From NCBI GenBank assembly GCA_018136815.1, contig CM030936.1:3321524-3385523 (forward strand): a DNA stretch of 64,000 nucleotides. The letters are read 5' to 3'. Position 1 is the stretch's first letter. Every line of letters starts with the position of its first letter. A model generated the notes under the pieces. The model was not told where the DNA came from, searched no databases, and was given only the letters and a program-made list of their open reading frames with translations. This DNA is from Isochrysis galbana (taxonomy: Eukaryota; Haptophyta; Isochrysidales; Isochrysidaceae). A program made the position numbers and the translations under genes. This document shows positions 52,158 through 62,416 of the stretch, piece by piece.

Positions 52158-53340
52158 TGATAGAGTGGGCAGGTAGGAGACCTACGGCGTGTCGGTAAAA
52201 TTGGAGGGAGCGAGGGGATGAGGAACGGAAGGTAGCAGGGCAGGTGTGGCAGATGACGAAGCAGGACAAGACGGAGACAATCAAGTGGGAAAGGAGGGCG
52301 AGAGCCAAAGCACGGGACGCAGCACGAGCGAGAGGTAAACGGATAGGCAGACGGGCACACAGGTTTATGCACAGACGACGAGGTTGGCGAGTTGGCGGGC
52401 AGGGAAGACGCAGGGGGGAGAGTTGAAGCGAGAGGCTGCGCAGGCGGCGCAAGACGTGTGACAGGCAGGGGCAGGGTGGGTGAGGCAGGTGCGGCGTGGC
52501 TGGGCCCGGAGCCGGGCGAGGCGCAGCCATGCCGAGTGGCGCGCAGGGAGCGAAAGGCTGACACGGGGGTATGCCAGGAATGAGGGAAAGGGGGGAGGGG
52601 GGAAGGGGGGGGAGGGGGTGGGGGGCGCAGGCGGGGAGGAATCCTAACCTCCGGTAGGGGTGGATGATGGGCTTCCCTCCCATCTGGTGGCGTGCGGGGG
52701 GGGGGGGGGGGGGGGCACATGCACTAGAGTACTCTCCTCGAGTTACTTTTAAAAGTGCGCACCGCCGTTGGAACTCATAGCTCATAGCGTTGTAGGACAT
52801 CTTGTGAGCTATTCATAGTGCATCCCTAGCCATGCGCCACCGGACGAGCCATGCGCCAACCGCGCACACCCCCATCGCGGGGGAGGAGGGGCTCCGTTGC
52901 CGTCAAAGGGCTACGGTCCCGCAGCACTAAGGTTTTACTCACACAACAACAACAACAAGAAAACTCTGACGCCGACGCCCTGACGCAAACGCAAACGCAG
53001 ACGCTCCGACGCTCCGCCCCCCATGTCATCCCATCCATATCGCCATCGCTAGAGGCGAAACCCTCTGATTCTCCCAATCGTTGTCATTCCCGAAAAAGGC
53101 ACTGCCGCATTCATCCTAGATGATGCGATTTCCAGGCTATTATCTCTTATGACGAATTGGGATGGCACGACTCCGGATCGAGGGTCGTTTGCCTTCATTT
53201 GGTACCCCCCGTTTCCAAATACGCGATGCGCCGGTACCAAAAAAATCGTCTAGTATTTAAGCAAAGGCACCCACCTCACAGTGCTCAACCATGTCTATAA
53301 ATGGAATGGCGGCTGATGATGTAGTACGCAAGCGATTGCA
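52158..53340. other. Intergenic with LTR-start fragment and G runs
   Basis: G runs at 52585-52630 and 52697-52714. CAACAACAACAACAAGAA at 52944. An LTR-start motif lies at 53104. No gene recognised. Confidence 0.4.
53104..53136 (+). repeat. Gypsy LTR-start motif
   Basis: CCGCATTCATCCTAGATGAT followed by GCGATTTCCAGGCT is the same as at 1317-1350 and, reversed, 39175-39207. The following sequence differs from both. Confidence 0.8.
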
Positions 53341-53781
53341 ATGGATCATATAAGAGAGATGGACGATAACTTTAAAAAATTCATCTTACCTCTCTTTCCG
53401 CCATATGCATATGCCACTTCTAAATCTGCCAGCATGCAGGTTATGGCGGAAGCATTGGACAGCATCAGTCCACCGCCGCCGGTTGGGGTCAACCCGGGGG
53501 GGAGCAACAACTCCCTGAGGAGGCTGCTTGAGTCGAACCCAAATTTGTGGACGTACACTTTCGAATGTAAGTCCTTATTCAGTTCATTCGATTTCAAGCA
53601 CAATACGAACATTAAAGACACCTTACATGCCATTTGCGAGGCTGATACATCATTCACACTGGTTTATATGATACACACTCTCTTGAGCAAGAAATTCACC
53701 GCGAAAACAATCATCAATATGAGTCGTGATGATCTGCTTCGTACAATCAAAGCATCAAAGCTCATGTCGATTCGGAATTAA
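53341..53781 (+). CDS. Orphan ORF (146 aa), unknown
   Basis: Begins MDHIREMDDNFKKFILPLF, has a Pro-rich middle and ends DDLLRTIKASKLMSIRN. Composition and codon use are distinctly less GC-rich than neighbouring genes. An overlapping short frame from ATG 53290 (SINGMAADDVVRKRLQW) runs into it one frame off, as if a one-base indel separates them. It lies about 200 bases after an LTR-start motif, so a retroelement ORF is possible. I recognise no domain. Confidence 0.4.
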   Translation: MDHIREMDDNFKKFILPLFPPYAYATSKSASMQVMAEALDSISPPPPVGVNPGGSNNSLRRLLESNPNLWTYTFECKSLFSSFDFKHNTNIKDTLHAICEADTSFTLVYMIHTLLSKKFTAKTIINMSRDDLLRTIKASKLMSIRN

Positions 53782-54718
53782 CTCCTCACCTCCAAGAATT
53801 GCTAAAAGGTGTCGGTTCGTGTTCAGCTTCCCAAGTAAACATTGAAAACAAAAGGCCGCTTATCGATTCGGGTTCAGCTCCCGTAAAGATTGAGCCCACA
53901 AGGCCCAGCAACATCAAATACAAAAAAGCTCGGTCCTAGGACACCGGGCCGAGCTCACCATGAGGGCGCTCCTGCCGAGCGAGTCCACCGCGGAGGGGGA
54001 AGGCGCTTGAGAAGAATAAATTCGTAAAATTTCGCAACCTCGCGCTGGGAGCTGGGAGCATCAAGTTAATCCAACATCTTGGATTTAACCCCGCATGCCC
54101 CATTCTCTGACTTCATGTTTCATGTCACTTGCTTGGGTGATAGCCTCCACTTCATTCAACCTTAACTAGGCAACCAGGTGCTGGGTGACGACGCAGGAAT
54201 GTTACAGGTTTGGATGCCGCCGTCTTAGGCGATGAATTGTTGCTGGCCTATGTCTTTGACGCTTGAGCACATTTCAGCCTCGAAGGTAAGTTTGTACCTT
54301 TCTCGGGAATGGCAACGATTGGGAGAATCAGGGTTTCGCCTTTGGCGATGGGGGAGCGTCAGAGTTTTATTGTTGTGTTAGTATAACCTTAGTGCTGCGG
54401 GACCGTAGCCCTTCGACGGCAACGGAGCCCCTCCCCCGCGATGGGGGTGTGCGCGGTTGGCGCATGGCTCGTCCGGTGTATGTGGCTAGGAAGGCTAGCT
54501 AACAAGATGTCATACGACGCTATAAGTTCTAACGGGCGGGGAGGCGGGGCCCCTTGACGTGCGCCATGAGGAGGGGCCGCTTGTATTTGGCCAGGGGCCA
54601 AATGCATATGTATTTGGCTGTATTTACAGGCCCCAGCCCCAGCACCGTATTTCCCATCTAGGGTCACGACGAACGGGAACGGCTCCCCCCCGCGCGCGCC
54701 TCCGCCGCCCCCCAGGAG

Positions 54719-54751
<33 letters not shown>

Positions 54752-54907
54752 CGCGCTAGTACGACCTTGGTTGAACGTGCATCGATCACAGCGTCTTCTG
54801 GCCCCACGATTCATCTTCCTATCCATCCACTTCTTCTACTCTCTCCCTCTCCCTCTCGGCGTACCATTTCCCGTCACGCGGAACGTTACAATACTCAGAC
54901 ACAGAGA

Positions 54908-54942
<35 letters not shown>

Positions 54943-55033
54943 GCGTGTGGAGGAAGCGAGGGGGCACAACAGGTGCCCCGCAAAAAGAGTGGCTTCCTCG
55001 TCTCACTCGAACGCACACGAGTAGGAGAACACG
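53782..55033. other. Intergenic with partial MITE and poly-C
   Basis: 54580-54661 is a partial MITE. 54721-54750 is a C run of about 30. 54900-54942 is a GA microsatellite just upstream of the next gene. No gene recognised. Confidence 0.5.
54580..54661 (-). repeat. Partial copy of the 183-bp MITE
   Basis: Ends CCGTATTTCCCATCTAGGG with AAATGCATATGTATTTGGC inside, matching the left half of 8501-8683 in reverse. The other terminus is missing. Confidence 0.75.
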
Positions 55034-55873
55034 ATGAGGTCCGACAAGGAGCCACCGCCAGTGGAGCTCAGCTTCCCCAGGAGCGAGCGGAGCAGCGGGC
55101 GGCTCAAGATGGCACTCACTACGCTGCTGCCCAAGATGCTCTTCGAGTTCTTCCTCTTGGTGGTCGTGGCGCCTGCCGGCATCTTCATACTGCTGCTCCC
55201 TCTGGGAGGGATTCTCGCCGCGATGGAGCGATGGGACTTTCTGACGGGTATGGTGTACACCATCTCGATCGTCTGCGGACTGGCCCAGCCATTGGGAGCC
55301 GCCAACAACGTCGACCCCATCTCAACAGTCGGCCGTTTCGCCTGTGCAGTCGCAGGGTTGTGGACACTCGGATTGACTGGCGCCATTGCCACTATAGCGG
55401 GCACATTCAGCGTCTCCGCTCAGTTGCTGAAGCGGGTGTGCCGGTGGATCGTCATTCGCTGTCGCTGTGCAAGTGAAAAGGGCCTGGAGCAGTGGTCGTA
55501 TCTTCCATTTGTTCTATCCACCTTGCTTATCAGCCCACTTGCCATCCTCCTGATTGTTGCTGTTTTTGCCGCGTTCTTGATGTGGATCGACAAAGCACCA
55601 GAATTCGGATCCACATACTTCTATTTCCTGGCTGATGTGGGAGGGCTGCCCAACCCGCTTGTGAGCTGGATTCCTGCACCGGTCTTTAGCTCAACCTTTG
55701 TCGACGTGTACTTCTCTATGATCCTGTATGTCTTTAGCAGCGCATGCCTCGGTGCTGCGCAGGAACTCTTGCCGGAGGACATGTCTGGGAGCGTGCGTTG
55801 GATTGGTCGTTTCTTCACTAGTCTCAACCGATTGATGCCCGCGCCACGGCAAGTCGCAAATGAGGAGCCCTAG
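55034..55873 (+). CDS. Four-helix membrane protein with two channel-like halves (279 aa)
   Basis: After a charged N-terminus there are two similar halves. Each has a long hydrophobic helix (FEFFLLVVVAPAGIFILLLP; LLISPLAILLIVAVFAAFLM), an amphipathic stretch that looks like a pore loop (VYTISIVCGLAQPLGAANNV; TYFYFLADVGGLPNPLVSWI) and a second helix (AVAGLWTLGLTGAIATIAG; VYFSMILYVFSSACLGAAQE). This is the arrangement of two-pore potassium channels, but the selectivity filter GYG is replaced by CGLAQ and GGLPN. So it is either a divergent ion channel or an unrelated duplicated membrane protein. A clean ATG follows a GA-rich leader. No introns. Confidence 0.5.
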   Translation: MRSDKEPPPVELSFPRSERSSGRLKMALTTLLPKMLFEFFLLVVVAPAGIFILLLPLGGILAAMERWDFLTGMVYTISIVCGLAQPLGAANNVDPISTVGRFACAVAGLWTLGLTGAIATIAGTFSVSAQLLKRVCRWIVIRCRCASEKGLEQWSYLPFVLSTLLISPLAILLIVAVFAAFLMWIDKAPEFGSTYFYFLADVGGLPNPLVSWIPAPVFSSTFVDVYFSMILYVFSSACLGAAQELLPEDMSGSVRWIGRFFTSLNRLMPAPRQVANEEP

Positions 55874-56190
55874 TCATTGGCAATGGCGTGGAGGCCACGA
55901 AAGAGGGCTCGCATAGCATTGATCGTGCGATCATGAGCTTCCACAGCCGTGCGGCTGGGGATGGCATTGAGGATGGCACGTGTACGTCCCCATATGGCCG
56001 AAGCGGCGGGCGAACTGCCCAGCAGCGCTGCAGGCCACATAGCAACTTGTGCATGGGAGCGCTCAGCACCGACTTTCGGACTGGCGAGAAGCGTCCACCT
56101 AGTGGCATCAAGCCTCGAATGAAGCGTCTCCTCAGCCCGGGATGGGTGGCAAGTGAAGTATATATGGGTGAGAGCAACGGTTCGCTTCAT
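55870..56190 (-). CDS. Hypothetical ORF converging on the channel-like gene
   Basis: A 106-residue minus-strand frame overlaps the stop of the preceding gene by 4 bases. The end (IPSRTAVEAHDRTINAMRAL, FRGLHAIAND) looks protein-like. It could be the last exon of a gene whose earlier exons I could not identify. Confidence 0.25.
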   Translation of the reverse strand: MKRTVALTHIYFTCHPSRAEETLHSRLDATRWTLLASPKVGAERSHAQVAMWPAALLGSSPAASAIWGRTRAILNAIPSRTAVEAHDRTINAMRALFRGLHAIAND

Positions 56191-56683
56191 CGCTCACCGC
56201 CCGCGCGCAGCGATGTGATCTACAGCAAGAGCCACGCAAACACCTCTGGTAATCAGATGAACGAGACAACAAACCTCCGACTCTGATTAATTAGGCCTAT
56301 CTGAAAGGGCAAAGGAAGAGTTACCCAACAGAAGTCGTACGCCACTCCATAGGCGAGCGCTAGTTGTCATGTAGTAGTTGTGGCCGGTTTGTGACCTCCC
56401 GTGCGATCAATTGTCCCCCGAACCCCCCCCCCCCCCGCACCTCGCACGTGCCCCCCGCACCCCTGCATGAACATGAACGATGGAACGGGAGGTTGGTGTA
56501 TTGCAACGCAATTATCATGCAGATTCAGCACCGCGCGCTCAGTGCTCAGTCAGCACAATTAAATACTAGTACTAGTAGTGATAAAGAATAAGCAGCTTAG
56601 TTAGTGCGTAGTGCCGGTACTGCCACTAGCCATGCACCAACACGCCAAGCCACGACACGCATGACTATACCGAAACCGAAATT
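56191..56683. other. Intergenic, no gene seen
   Basis: C run at 56422-56437. 56600-56660 resembles 29945-30000, the outer part of repeat D. Confidence 0.4.
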
Positions 56684-56815
56684 CAATAACGAGCCTCAGC
56701 CGGAGATCATAAACCACATTTTATGATCCCGGAACGGGCGCAAAGTGCACAATGGCATCGACAATGCGACAATGTAATCAAGCAGAAGTGACAGCAAACA
56801 CCGTCCATTCGCAAG
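56684..56815 (+). repeat. Repeat D, copy 2
   Basis: Matches 30253-30385; see that copy. The LINE tail found near copy 1 is absent here. Confidence 0.75.
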
Positions 56816-56975
56816 CGGCTTGCTTTCATTTGGTCTCCCTTCCTTCCGGTTTCTCCCCCTCCCGCGCCTTGCTTAGGAGTAGGTGCGAGGCGGCTTGCTT
56901 TCATTTGGTCTCCCTTCCCTCCGGTAGTTTCCCTCCGCCGCCTCCTGCAAAAAGCGCGCCTCGCTTAGGAGGGGC
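56815..56975 (+). repeat. Tandem duplication (about 75 bp x 2)
   Basis: GCGGCTTGCTTTCATTTGGT followed by CTCCCTTCC starts at about 56815 and again at 56890. The two units diverge toward their 3' ends. Confidence 0.75.
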
Positions 56976-57265
56976 GATCTCTTTCGTGAGGCCCGCGTCT
57001 GGGCCCCTCTTAATAAGTTTTATGTTGAGAGTCGCTATCGTTCTTTCCAAGGTAGATTGGATAGTGGGCGTCCTCCTGGCCCGTGTCTCTTCACGAAGGA
57101 AGGTGGCGACGAGCGCTTTTGCGCTGGCCCATTTTTCGGCTAGGTCGTCGCCTCCAAGCGCGCTCTCTCTCGCTCTTCGGAAGAGGTGCTCGACCACCCT
57201 TGTGGCTCCCTCTTCGCGGATAATCTCGGCGTCGATAGGTGGGTCGTAGTTGCGATTCGGGTTGT
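56960..57265 (-). pseudogene. LINE ORF2 fragment upstream of RT
   Basis: Minus-strand reading NYDPPIDAEIIREEGATRVV, EHLFRRARESALGGDDLAEK and TPTIQSTLERTIATLNIKLI resembles the linker between endonuclease and RT in LINE ORF2. It ends in unrelated sequence at both sides. Family placement is by likeness in pattern, not a matched copy. Confidence 0.4.
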
Positions 57266-57737
57266 AGCTCGGCGTCTCGAAGGGCCTGAGGGCAATGAGG
57301 AAGGAGCAAGGCCGGCGGCAGGCGCGGCGAAGGAGACGACTTCGGAGGTGCTGACGGGCTGAAGCCCGTCGTCAGCAAAGGAAGGCGGGCAAGCGGGCTT
57401 GGGCGAGGGCGAGGCCGAGGACGGCGGCGAGAGCGACATCGAGCGAGCGGCGAGAGGCGAGGGCGAGTGAGAGGAGGGCTGTGATGCGGCAGGGGCTGGT
57501 GAGGAGAGGCGAGTTTGTAGGGTATGAGTATTAGACGAGAGCGAGAGCGACGAGAGCGAGAGCGACGGATGACGAGTGATGACTGACGACAGGACGACGG
57601 ACACAGACACCCAGGAAAACACTCCGACTCTCGTCCCACGACTCTCACGTAACTCGACCGAAATCAAACCCAAACACTCCGATCAGACGACGACGGACAA
57701 CGATCAGAGGGCGATCTGTCGGCGATCTCGTCTGGAA
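57266..57737. other. GC-rich low-complexity stretch, no gene
   Basis: CGAGAGCGAGAGCGACG short repeats at 57430-57570. 3' flank of the LINE tail. Confidence 0.4.
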
Positions 57738-58067
57738 AGGAAAAAAAAAACTTCTTAATAATCTCGCCGCGCGCGCGACCCTGCACAGTATCTTCGCAGC
57801 CACGCCCGCTTCCCTTCTCTCCCCCTCCACCTGCCTTGCGGCTCGTCCCCTCGTGCTCTACCTAGGGGCTGGGTGTAGTGGGTTTCCAGTGGCAGACGGT
57901 GTGTACCGGTACTCGACGGCCTGGTTCTCGCCTTCCTCCTGTGCCTTCGGGCTACCGGCTGATGTGTGTTTGTTCCTTGTGCTGGGCGTCGGGCAACTGT
58001 GGTCAATGTGACTAAGATCTGTTGTCGGTTGGTCGGCTCGCGGTTATCGGCGAGGGGTCGCTTGGTT
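57738..58067 (-). repeat. LINE 3' tail, complete example
   Basis: Minus-strand: GAAGGCACAGGAGGAAGGCG, CCACTGGAAACCCACTACAC, CCCCTAGGTAGAGCACGAGG, GGACGAGCCGCAAGGCAGGT, GGGCGTGGCTGCGAAG, GGCGAGATTATTAAGAAG, then a run of ten Ts. It directly follows the ORF2 C-terminus, which identifies the dispersed tails elsewhere in the window. Confidence 0.85.
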
Positions 58068-58760
58068 AGGCAAGACGCTCTGCTATGTTGAGGGCTTTTG
58101 CTACCAGAGATAGATTCGTGTTCATGACTAGGGCGCCTTTGTTGTTAGTTGAAAAGACAGGGGCGCTGAGGTCGTGTGCGGAAATTTCTTTTTCGGCTTC
58201 CTTCCCTGGGTGGCCTTGCGCGTACGTGCGGTTGAGAAATCGTCCGGAGGTTCTCGGCCTCTAACGAGGACCGTGAACCTGCTTAGAGCTCTCTCGATAA
58301 CCGGCACGTGGTGGAAGGTGTGGTTTTCGAATTCCACCTTGTAGAAGTCACTAATGATGTATCTCCATGCTATAATGTAGAGGGCTCTGAGGCTGTCCGG
58401 CGTCGGGGAGTTCGGGTACGCAAATAGTCTGTCTTTGAGTTTTTGAGTCGTCGATCTGTCTTTCGCCGGGATGTACCCCGCCACAGCTTCTATGGTTTGA
58501 AATATCGGGAGCGTGGACGGGCATCTAGCTAGGTGCGTCGAGTTCTCTCTGTGTTTCCCGCATAGCCTACATTTTGTGGTGATCGCCGCTGTGAAACGGT
58601 TGCGCGTACCCAGCCTCCTATGTGTAACGTGTTTGAAATGTAAGTGTTTGTCTGTGTGTTTTAGCAGGGGGTGAGTGTAGAGTTTCGCCACGTGCTTCCA
58701 TTCGTCGTGCGTCAGGCCAATTTTGCGGGCCCACGCTTCTCGCGCTGACTGCAGACGACA
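58068..58760 (-). CDS. LINE ORF2 C-terminal part
   Basis: Minus-strand reading: AREAWARKIGLTHDEWKHVA, LHFKHVTHRRLGTRNRF, the knuckle CRLCGKHRENSTHLARC (C-x2-C-x7-H-x3-C) and FYKVEFENHTFHHVPVIERA. This domain is typical of the far C-terminus of many LINE ORF2 proteins and binds nucleic acid. The frame stops at 58128 but a second frame (DLSAPVFSTNN to ALNIAERLA, ending at about 58068) continues and is conserved with the copy at 47.8 kb. At about 58760 the coding strand switches. Confidence 0.85.
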
Positions 58761-60530
58761 GAGGTACGCGCAAGCGGAAATCGACGCGGTGGCGGATGCT
58801 AGAAAAGCCCAAATGGGGGCGACCCCCGGGACGACCAGGTCGGACATCATAGCGGAACTAAACCGCAAAGTAGTCGACAAAAGACGTACCTTCTCACCCG
58901 CCCCGTCATTAGCGGAGAAAATCATAAGGGCGGAAGAGCTTGTTACAAAGCAATTTTTTAAGAGATTCACGCCTAGACACGCTAGCGGCGACATCCCGGC
59001 GATGTACGCTGGAGTGAGATGGGAAGACCCGCAACCGGCCCTAGATGAAGACAACGTAGCAACCGACGACACCGCGATTCTGGCCTCGCTACGGGGCTAC
59101 TATGTATGGCTTTTCAGCGAAAAGATCTCTCAAGGCGCGGAGCCCCTCCTTCACGCGCTAAGGCAACGTCAGATACCGACGAGTCATAGGTCCTTCTTGG
59201 ACAAGCCCATCGGATACTCGGAGATCATTAGGGCTATACGACAAATGGCGAAAGGCAAATCCACCGGACCAGATGGCATACCAATGGAGTTCTACCAGAG
59301 CTTTGAAAAGCTAGTGGCCCCGCGCCTGATGGACATGTTTCACGAAGCCTACCGGTCGGGGGCATTACCGGAGGACACATGCTCGGGTGATATAGCCCTG
59401 CTCTATAAAAAAGGGGACGCCAGGGACCCGAGGAATTATAGACCAATAACTTTGCTCCAAACGGACTACAAAATCCTCGCCAGGATCCTAGCTAACAGAC
59501 TCAAAAAGACGATACATACGATCATCTCCAAGGAGCAAGTGGGCTTTGTGCCTAGGAGGATGATAGGCGAAGCCACCCATCTGCTAAAGCTAGTGCAAGC
59601 GTACCTGGATGACGCAGACGAAGAGGGATTAGCCCTGGCGATAGACTGGGAGAAAGCTTTCGATAGAGTCAGTTGGGATTATTATCATAAAGCGATACAG
59701 GCATTGGGCTTCGGCCCCGGTTACTCTAGATGGCTAACACTATTAACTAACGCGGATTCCCTTCCGATCAGATGGATCAAGGCCAATGGTAGACGCAGCA
59801 ATCCCTTCACGATACATTGCGGCATGCCCCAAGGGTGCCCGCTATCGCCCCTAGCTTTTCTCTTAGTGGCCGAAGGCCTAACACGACTAGTCAACGCCGA
59901 CCCTGAGATGAAGGGAATCACAATAGGACCTAGAGAGTTAAGGCTTTCGCAGTTTGCCGACGACACGCAAATTTTAGCGAACTCTTTCGAGTCACTTGAG
60001 AGGGCGATGCACATCTTAGAGAGCTATGGAACCGCCACCGGGGCTAGGGTGAACAAAAACAAGAGTATACTAATAAGAATGGGATCGCTTACAGGGGCGC
60101 AGGTCCCCGAGACGCTAGCTTATCTTAAAACACTCGGCGAAGGCGAGTATGCGACCATTCTAGGAGTCCCTTTCTGGGAAGGGCTAGAAGACGACTCCTT
60201 CTGGGAAAAGCTCTACGCGAAGCTTAAGAAAAAGGTCGCAACCTGGAGGGGTCTGAAGAGTCTCTCCATTCACGGGAGGACGCTACTAGTAAACTTCATA
60301 ATCTACGGGACGCCGAGATATTGGCTATCCACGTCCACCCCTCCGGCATGGTTCATGGAGGCCATAGACTCGGACGTTCAAACTATACTATGGGATAGGT
60401 CTCCCCGGCTACAGGTGGACGAGCTGGGCTCCTCGCAAGAGGGTCCGAAATGGATAACCCTTCCGGCATATCCGAGGGTAGGCACGAGCGAAGACGGGCC
60501 CCTACTGGGGGTCGGATTACTTCCCATGGC
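58760..60530 (+). CDS. LINE reverse transcriptase, inverted segment
   Basis: An uninterrupted plus-strand frame (open 58723-60636) holds a full RT: KSTGPDGIPMEFYQSFEKLV, KGDARDPRNYRPITLLQTDY, ALAIDWEKAFDRVSW, GMPQGCPLSPLAFLLVAEGL, LSQFADDTQILANS (catalytic FADD), then thumb-region YATILGVPFW and IHGRTLLVNFIIYGTPRYW. No stop or frameshift occurs in about 590 codons, so it is young. It lies between minus-strand ORF1 and minus-strand ORF2 C-terminus. No endonuclease domain is visible next to it. Confidence 0.92.
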
Positions 60531-61548
60531 CGAACACACGAGGGCCCAGCGCGCTAGCCAGGTGGCGGGTCTTGGTCTTGTATGCCTTGACCGGGTCGAA
60601 AATGCGAAAGACGATATACGTTGCCACCTCCTTTAGAGAGGATCGGATCGCGCTCGACTTGCGAGGGGCTGAATCGGCCAATGCCCCATAGGTGATTGCA
60701 AACTCGTGCGGGACGCCCGATAGGGTGGCTTGGATTTTGTCGCCGTACGCGGCCTTGAATTGTTCGTGGGCGTCGTCATCGACGTAGAATATCCAAGGAC
60801 CTTTGCGGCCTTTGTCCATCCCATCGGGGGTAGCGTCCAAGCCTTCCAACTTGGAGAGAAGAAACTTCATATAGGTAGCTATGTCCTCGCTCTTGATGTC
60901 CTTCTTGTCCTCCGCTAGCTGCGCTAGCTGAATGTAGAATGGAGTATCCTCCGGTTCTTCCTCCTCATCTTGACCATGAGGGGGAGAAGCGAATTGTGTG
61001 GCTACGGGTGGAGTCGGCTTTGGGTCCGACTGTGGGTCCGCTCGCTTACGCGAGGGCGGCTGGGGCTGTTGGGAAGATGGAGGTGGAGCTTGCCTTGCTT
61101 CATGGGGGTGCTTTCCTTTGGGGCCGGCCGCCTCAGCGTATGACTTCTGTGCAGTGTTGTTCAGAGGGTTGGAAGCCGTAAAGGCCCCAAGAATTGTTTG
61201 TTGTGTGTAGTGCCCGCCCACGAGGGGTGCACTGCTGGTAGGAGTTGCCACCATGGGGGTGGCAGCCAGGCTGCCACCCACCATGGGGAGTCCTTGATGG
61301 GCCAACAGGCCAGTGGGGGCAGGCGGCAGAGCCAGAGTCTGGCCCTGCTGGTCTGCAGGGAACAGGGCCCTCCCTGTTCCCTGCTTCTGCGCCTGGTGGG
61401 GAGGCGAGGGTGGGAGGATCATATCGACGTCGCTGTCAGTCAGTGGGGCGGCCTGCGCGCGCTTCGGCTCCGGCGGCTTGGGGCGGCCCCTGTGGGGCGT
61501 CGTGACGGCGGGAGGCTGGGGATCGGGAGCGGTCGGCGCGCGCTCCAT
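60531..61548 (-). CDS. LINE ORF1 (about 340 aa, 3' end truncated by rearrangement)
   Basis: Starts MERAPTAPDPQPP at 61548. The region is Pro/Gln-rich to about residue 190, followed by an ordered part: EDTPFYIQLAQLAEDKKDIK, GPWIFYVDDDAHEQFKAAYG, ATYIVFRIFDPVKAYKTKTR. The 5' leader GTTATAGTTCGAGCG is shared with 26640. Gag-like/ORF1 proteins of LINEs bind RNA. I see no zinc knuckle here. Reading stops at 60517, but the last residues are from the inverted RT segment. Confidence 0.6.
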
Positions 61549-61715
61549 CGCTCGAACTATAACAATAGTTTTCTGTGTGTTAGTGCAAGTCTAGTGAGAG
61601 TAGAGGTACTAACGCTCAAGAATGTGTTTTCTACCCCTCATTGTAGAGGCTATTGATAGGCTAGGGTCCGGCCAAGGGCCGCTCAGTTCTCTCTTCTTAT
61701 GTACTCTCGATTTAG
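61549..61715. other. LINE 5' leader and junction
   Basis: AAACTATTGTTATAGTTCGA on the minus strand is the LINE 5' leader. No feature else. Confidence 0.4.
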
Positions 61716-62230
61716 CCTACGTGGGAAGTTACAACGGAGACACGCTCCGGCCGTCGCTGCGGAGTCTCTCTCTCTCTCTCTCGCTCTCTCTCCGTCTCTC
61801 GCGACGTGTTTGAGTTATCGGTGATTTGGGGTCGCGGTTGCTTGATAATTTGCTTGGTTTGGGTGAATGATTCCGGTGTGTTCGTGAGTCGGTGTATCCT
61901 GTTGTTCTCAGGTTCGTTGTCCGTCGTTGTTCGCTGCGTCGCTGCACTCTAGCAGTCTAGGCTCCCTCCCTGAGGGAAGAGTTCTTTGTAGGTCTAACAA
62001 TCTCTTACTATCCAACACACTAGGGCCGCTAGGAGCACCTCACCGCCCCACAGCCCTTCGTTCGCCGTTCGTTCCCAGTCCAGACACCCAAATGGGGATG
62101 CCCGACCCCATCCAGAATTTCATTCACCCGACTCCCGGCGGGGAGGAGGGCCAAGGCGCCGCGCTAACCGCCGGTGCCGCTCGCGACGGAGTGGCCCAGA
62201 GCCCTCCGGCTCCGCTCGACTCGACACACA
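61716..62230 (+). repeat. Repeat E, copy 2
   Basis: Close match to 2128-2640. The CT tract length differs. Confidence 0.75.
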
Positions 62231-62331
62231 CCCAGAACCGGGCCCTAGGTAGTGTACCAGGGCCGCACCCCCGACACCAAAGACAAAGGAATGAGGGGGG
62301 GAAGGCAAGGGGGCGGAGAAAAGGGAGATAA
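62092..62331 (+). CDS. Short gag-like ORF of repeat E, copy 2 (79 aa)
   Basis: MGMPDPIQNFIHPTPGGEEG matches the start of the ORF at 2502. After about residue 45 it diverges into a basic tail (QRQRNEGGKARGRRKGR). The conserved first part suggests that the ATG is genuine. Confidence 0.3.
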   Translation: MGMPDPIQNFIHPTPGGEEGQGAALTAGAARDGVAQSPPAPLDSTHTQNRALGSVPGPHPRHQRQRNEGGKARGRRKGR

Positions 62332-62416
62332 GGGCGCTGGCTGATGTGCAGTAGCAGTAGTATGCGCTGTCCAGCGATAGGTGTGTAGCCCTGAACCTTC
62401 AGATCTTTTTTTTTTC

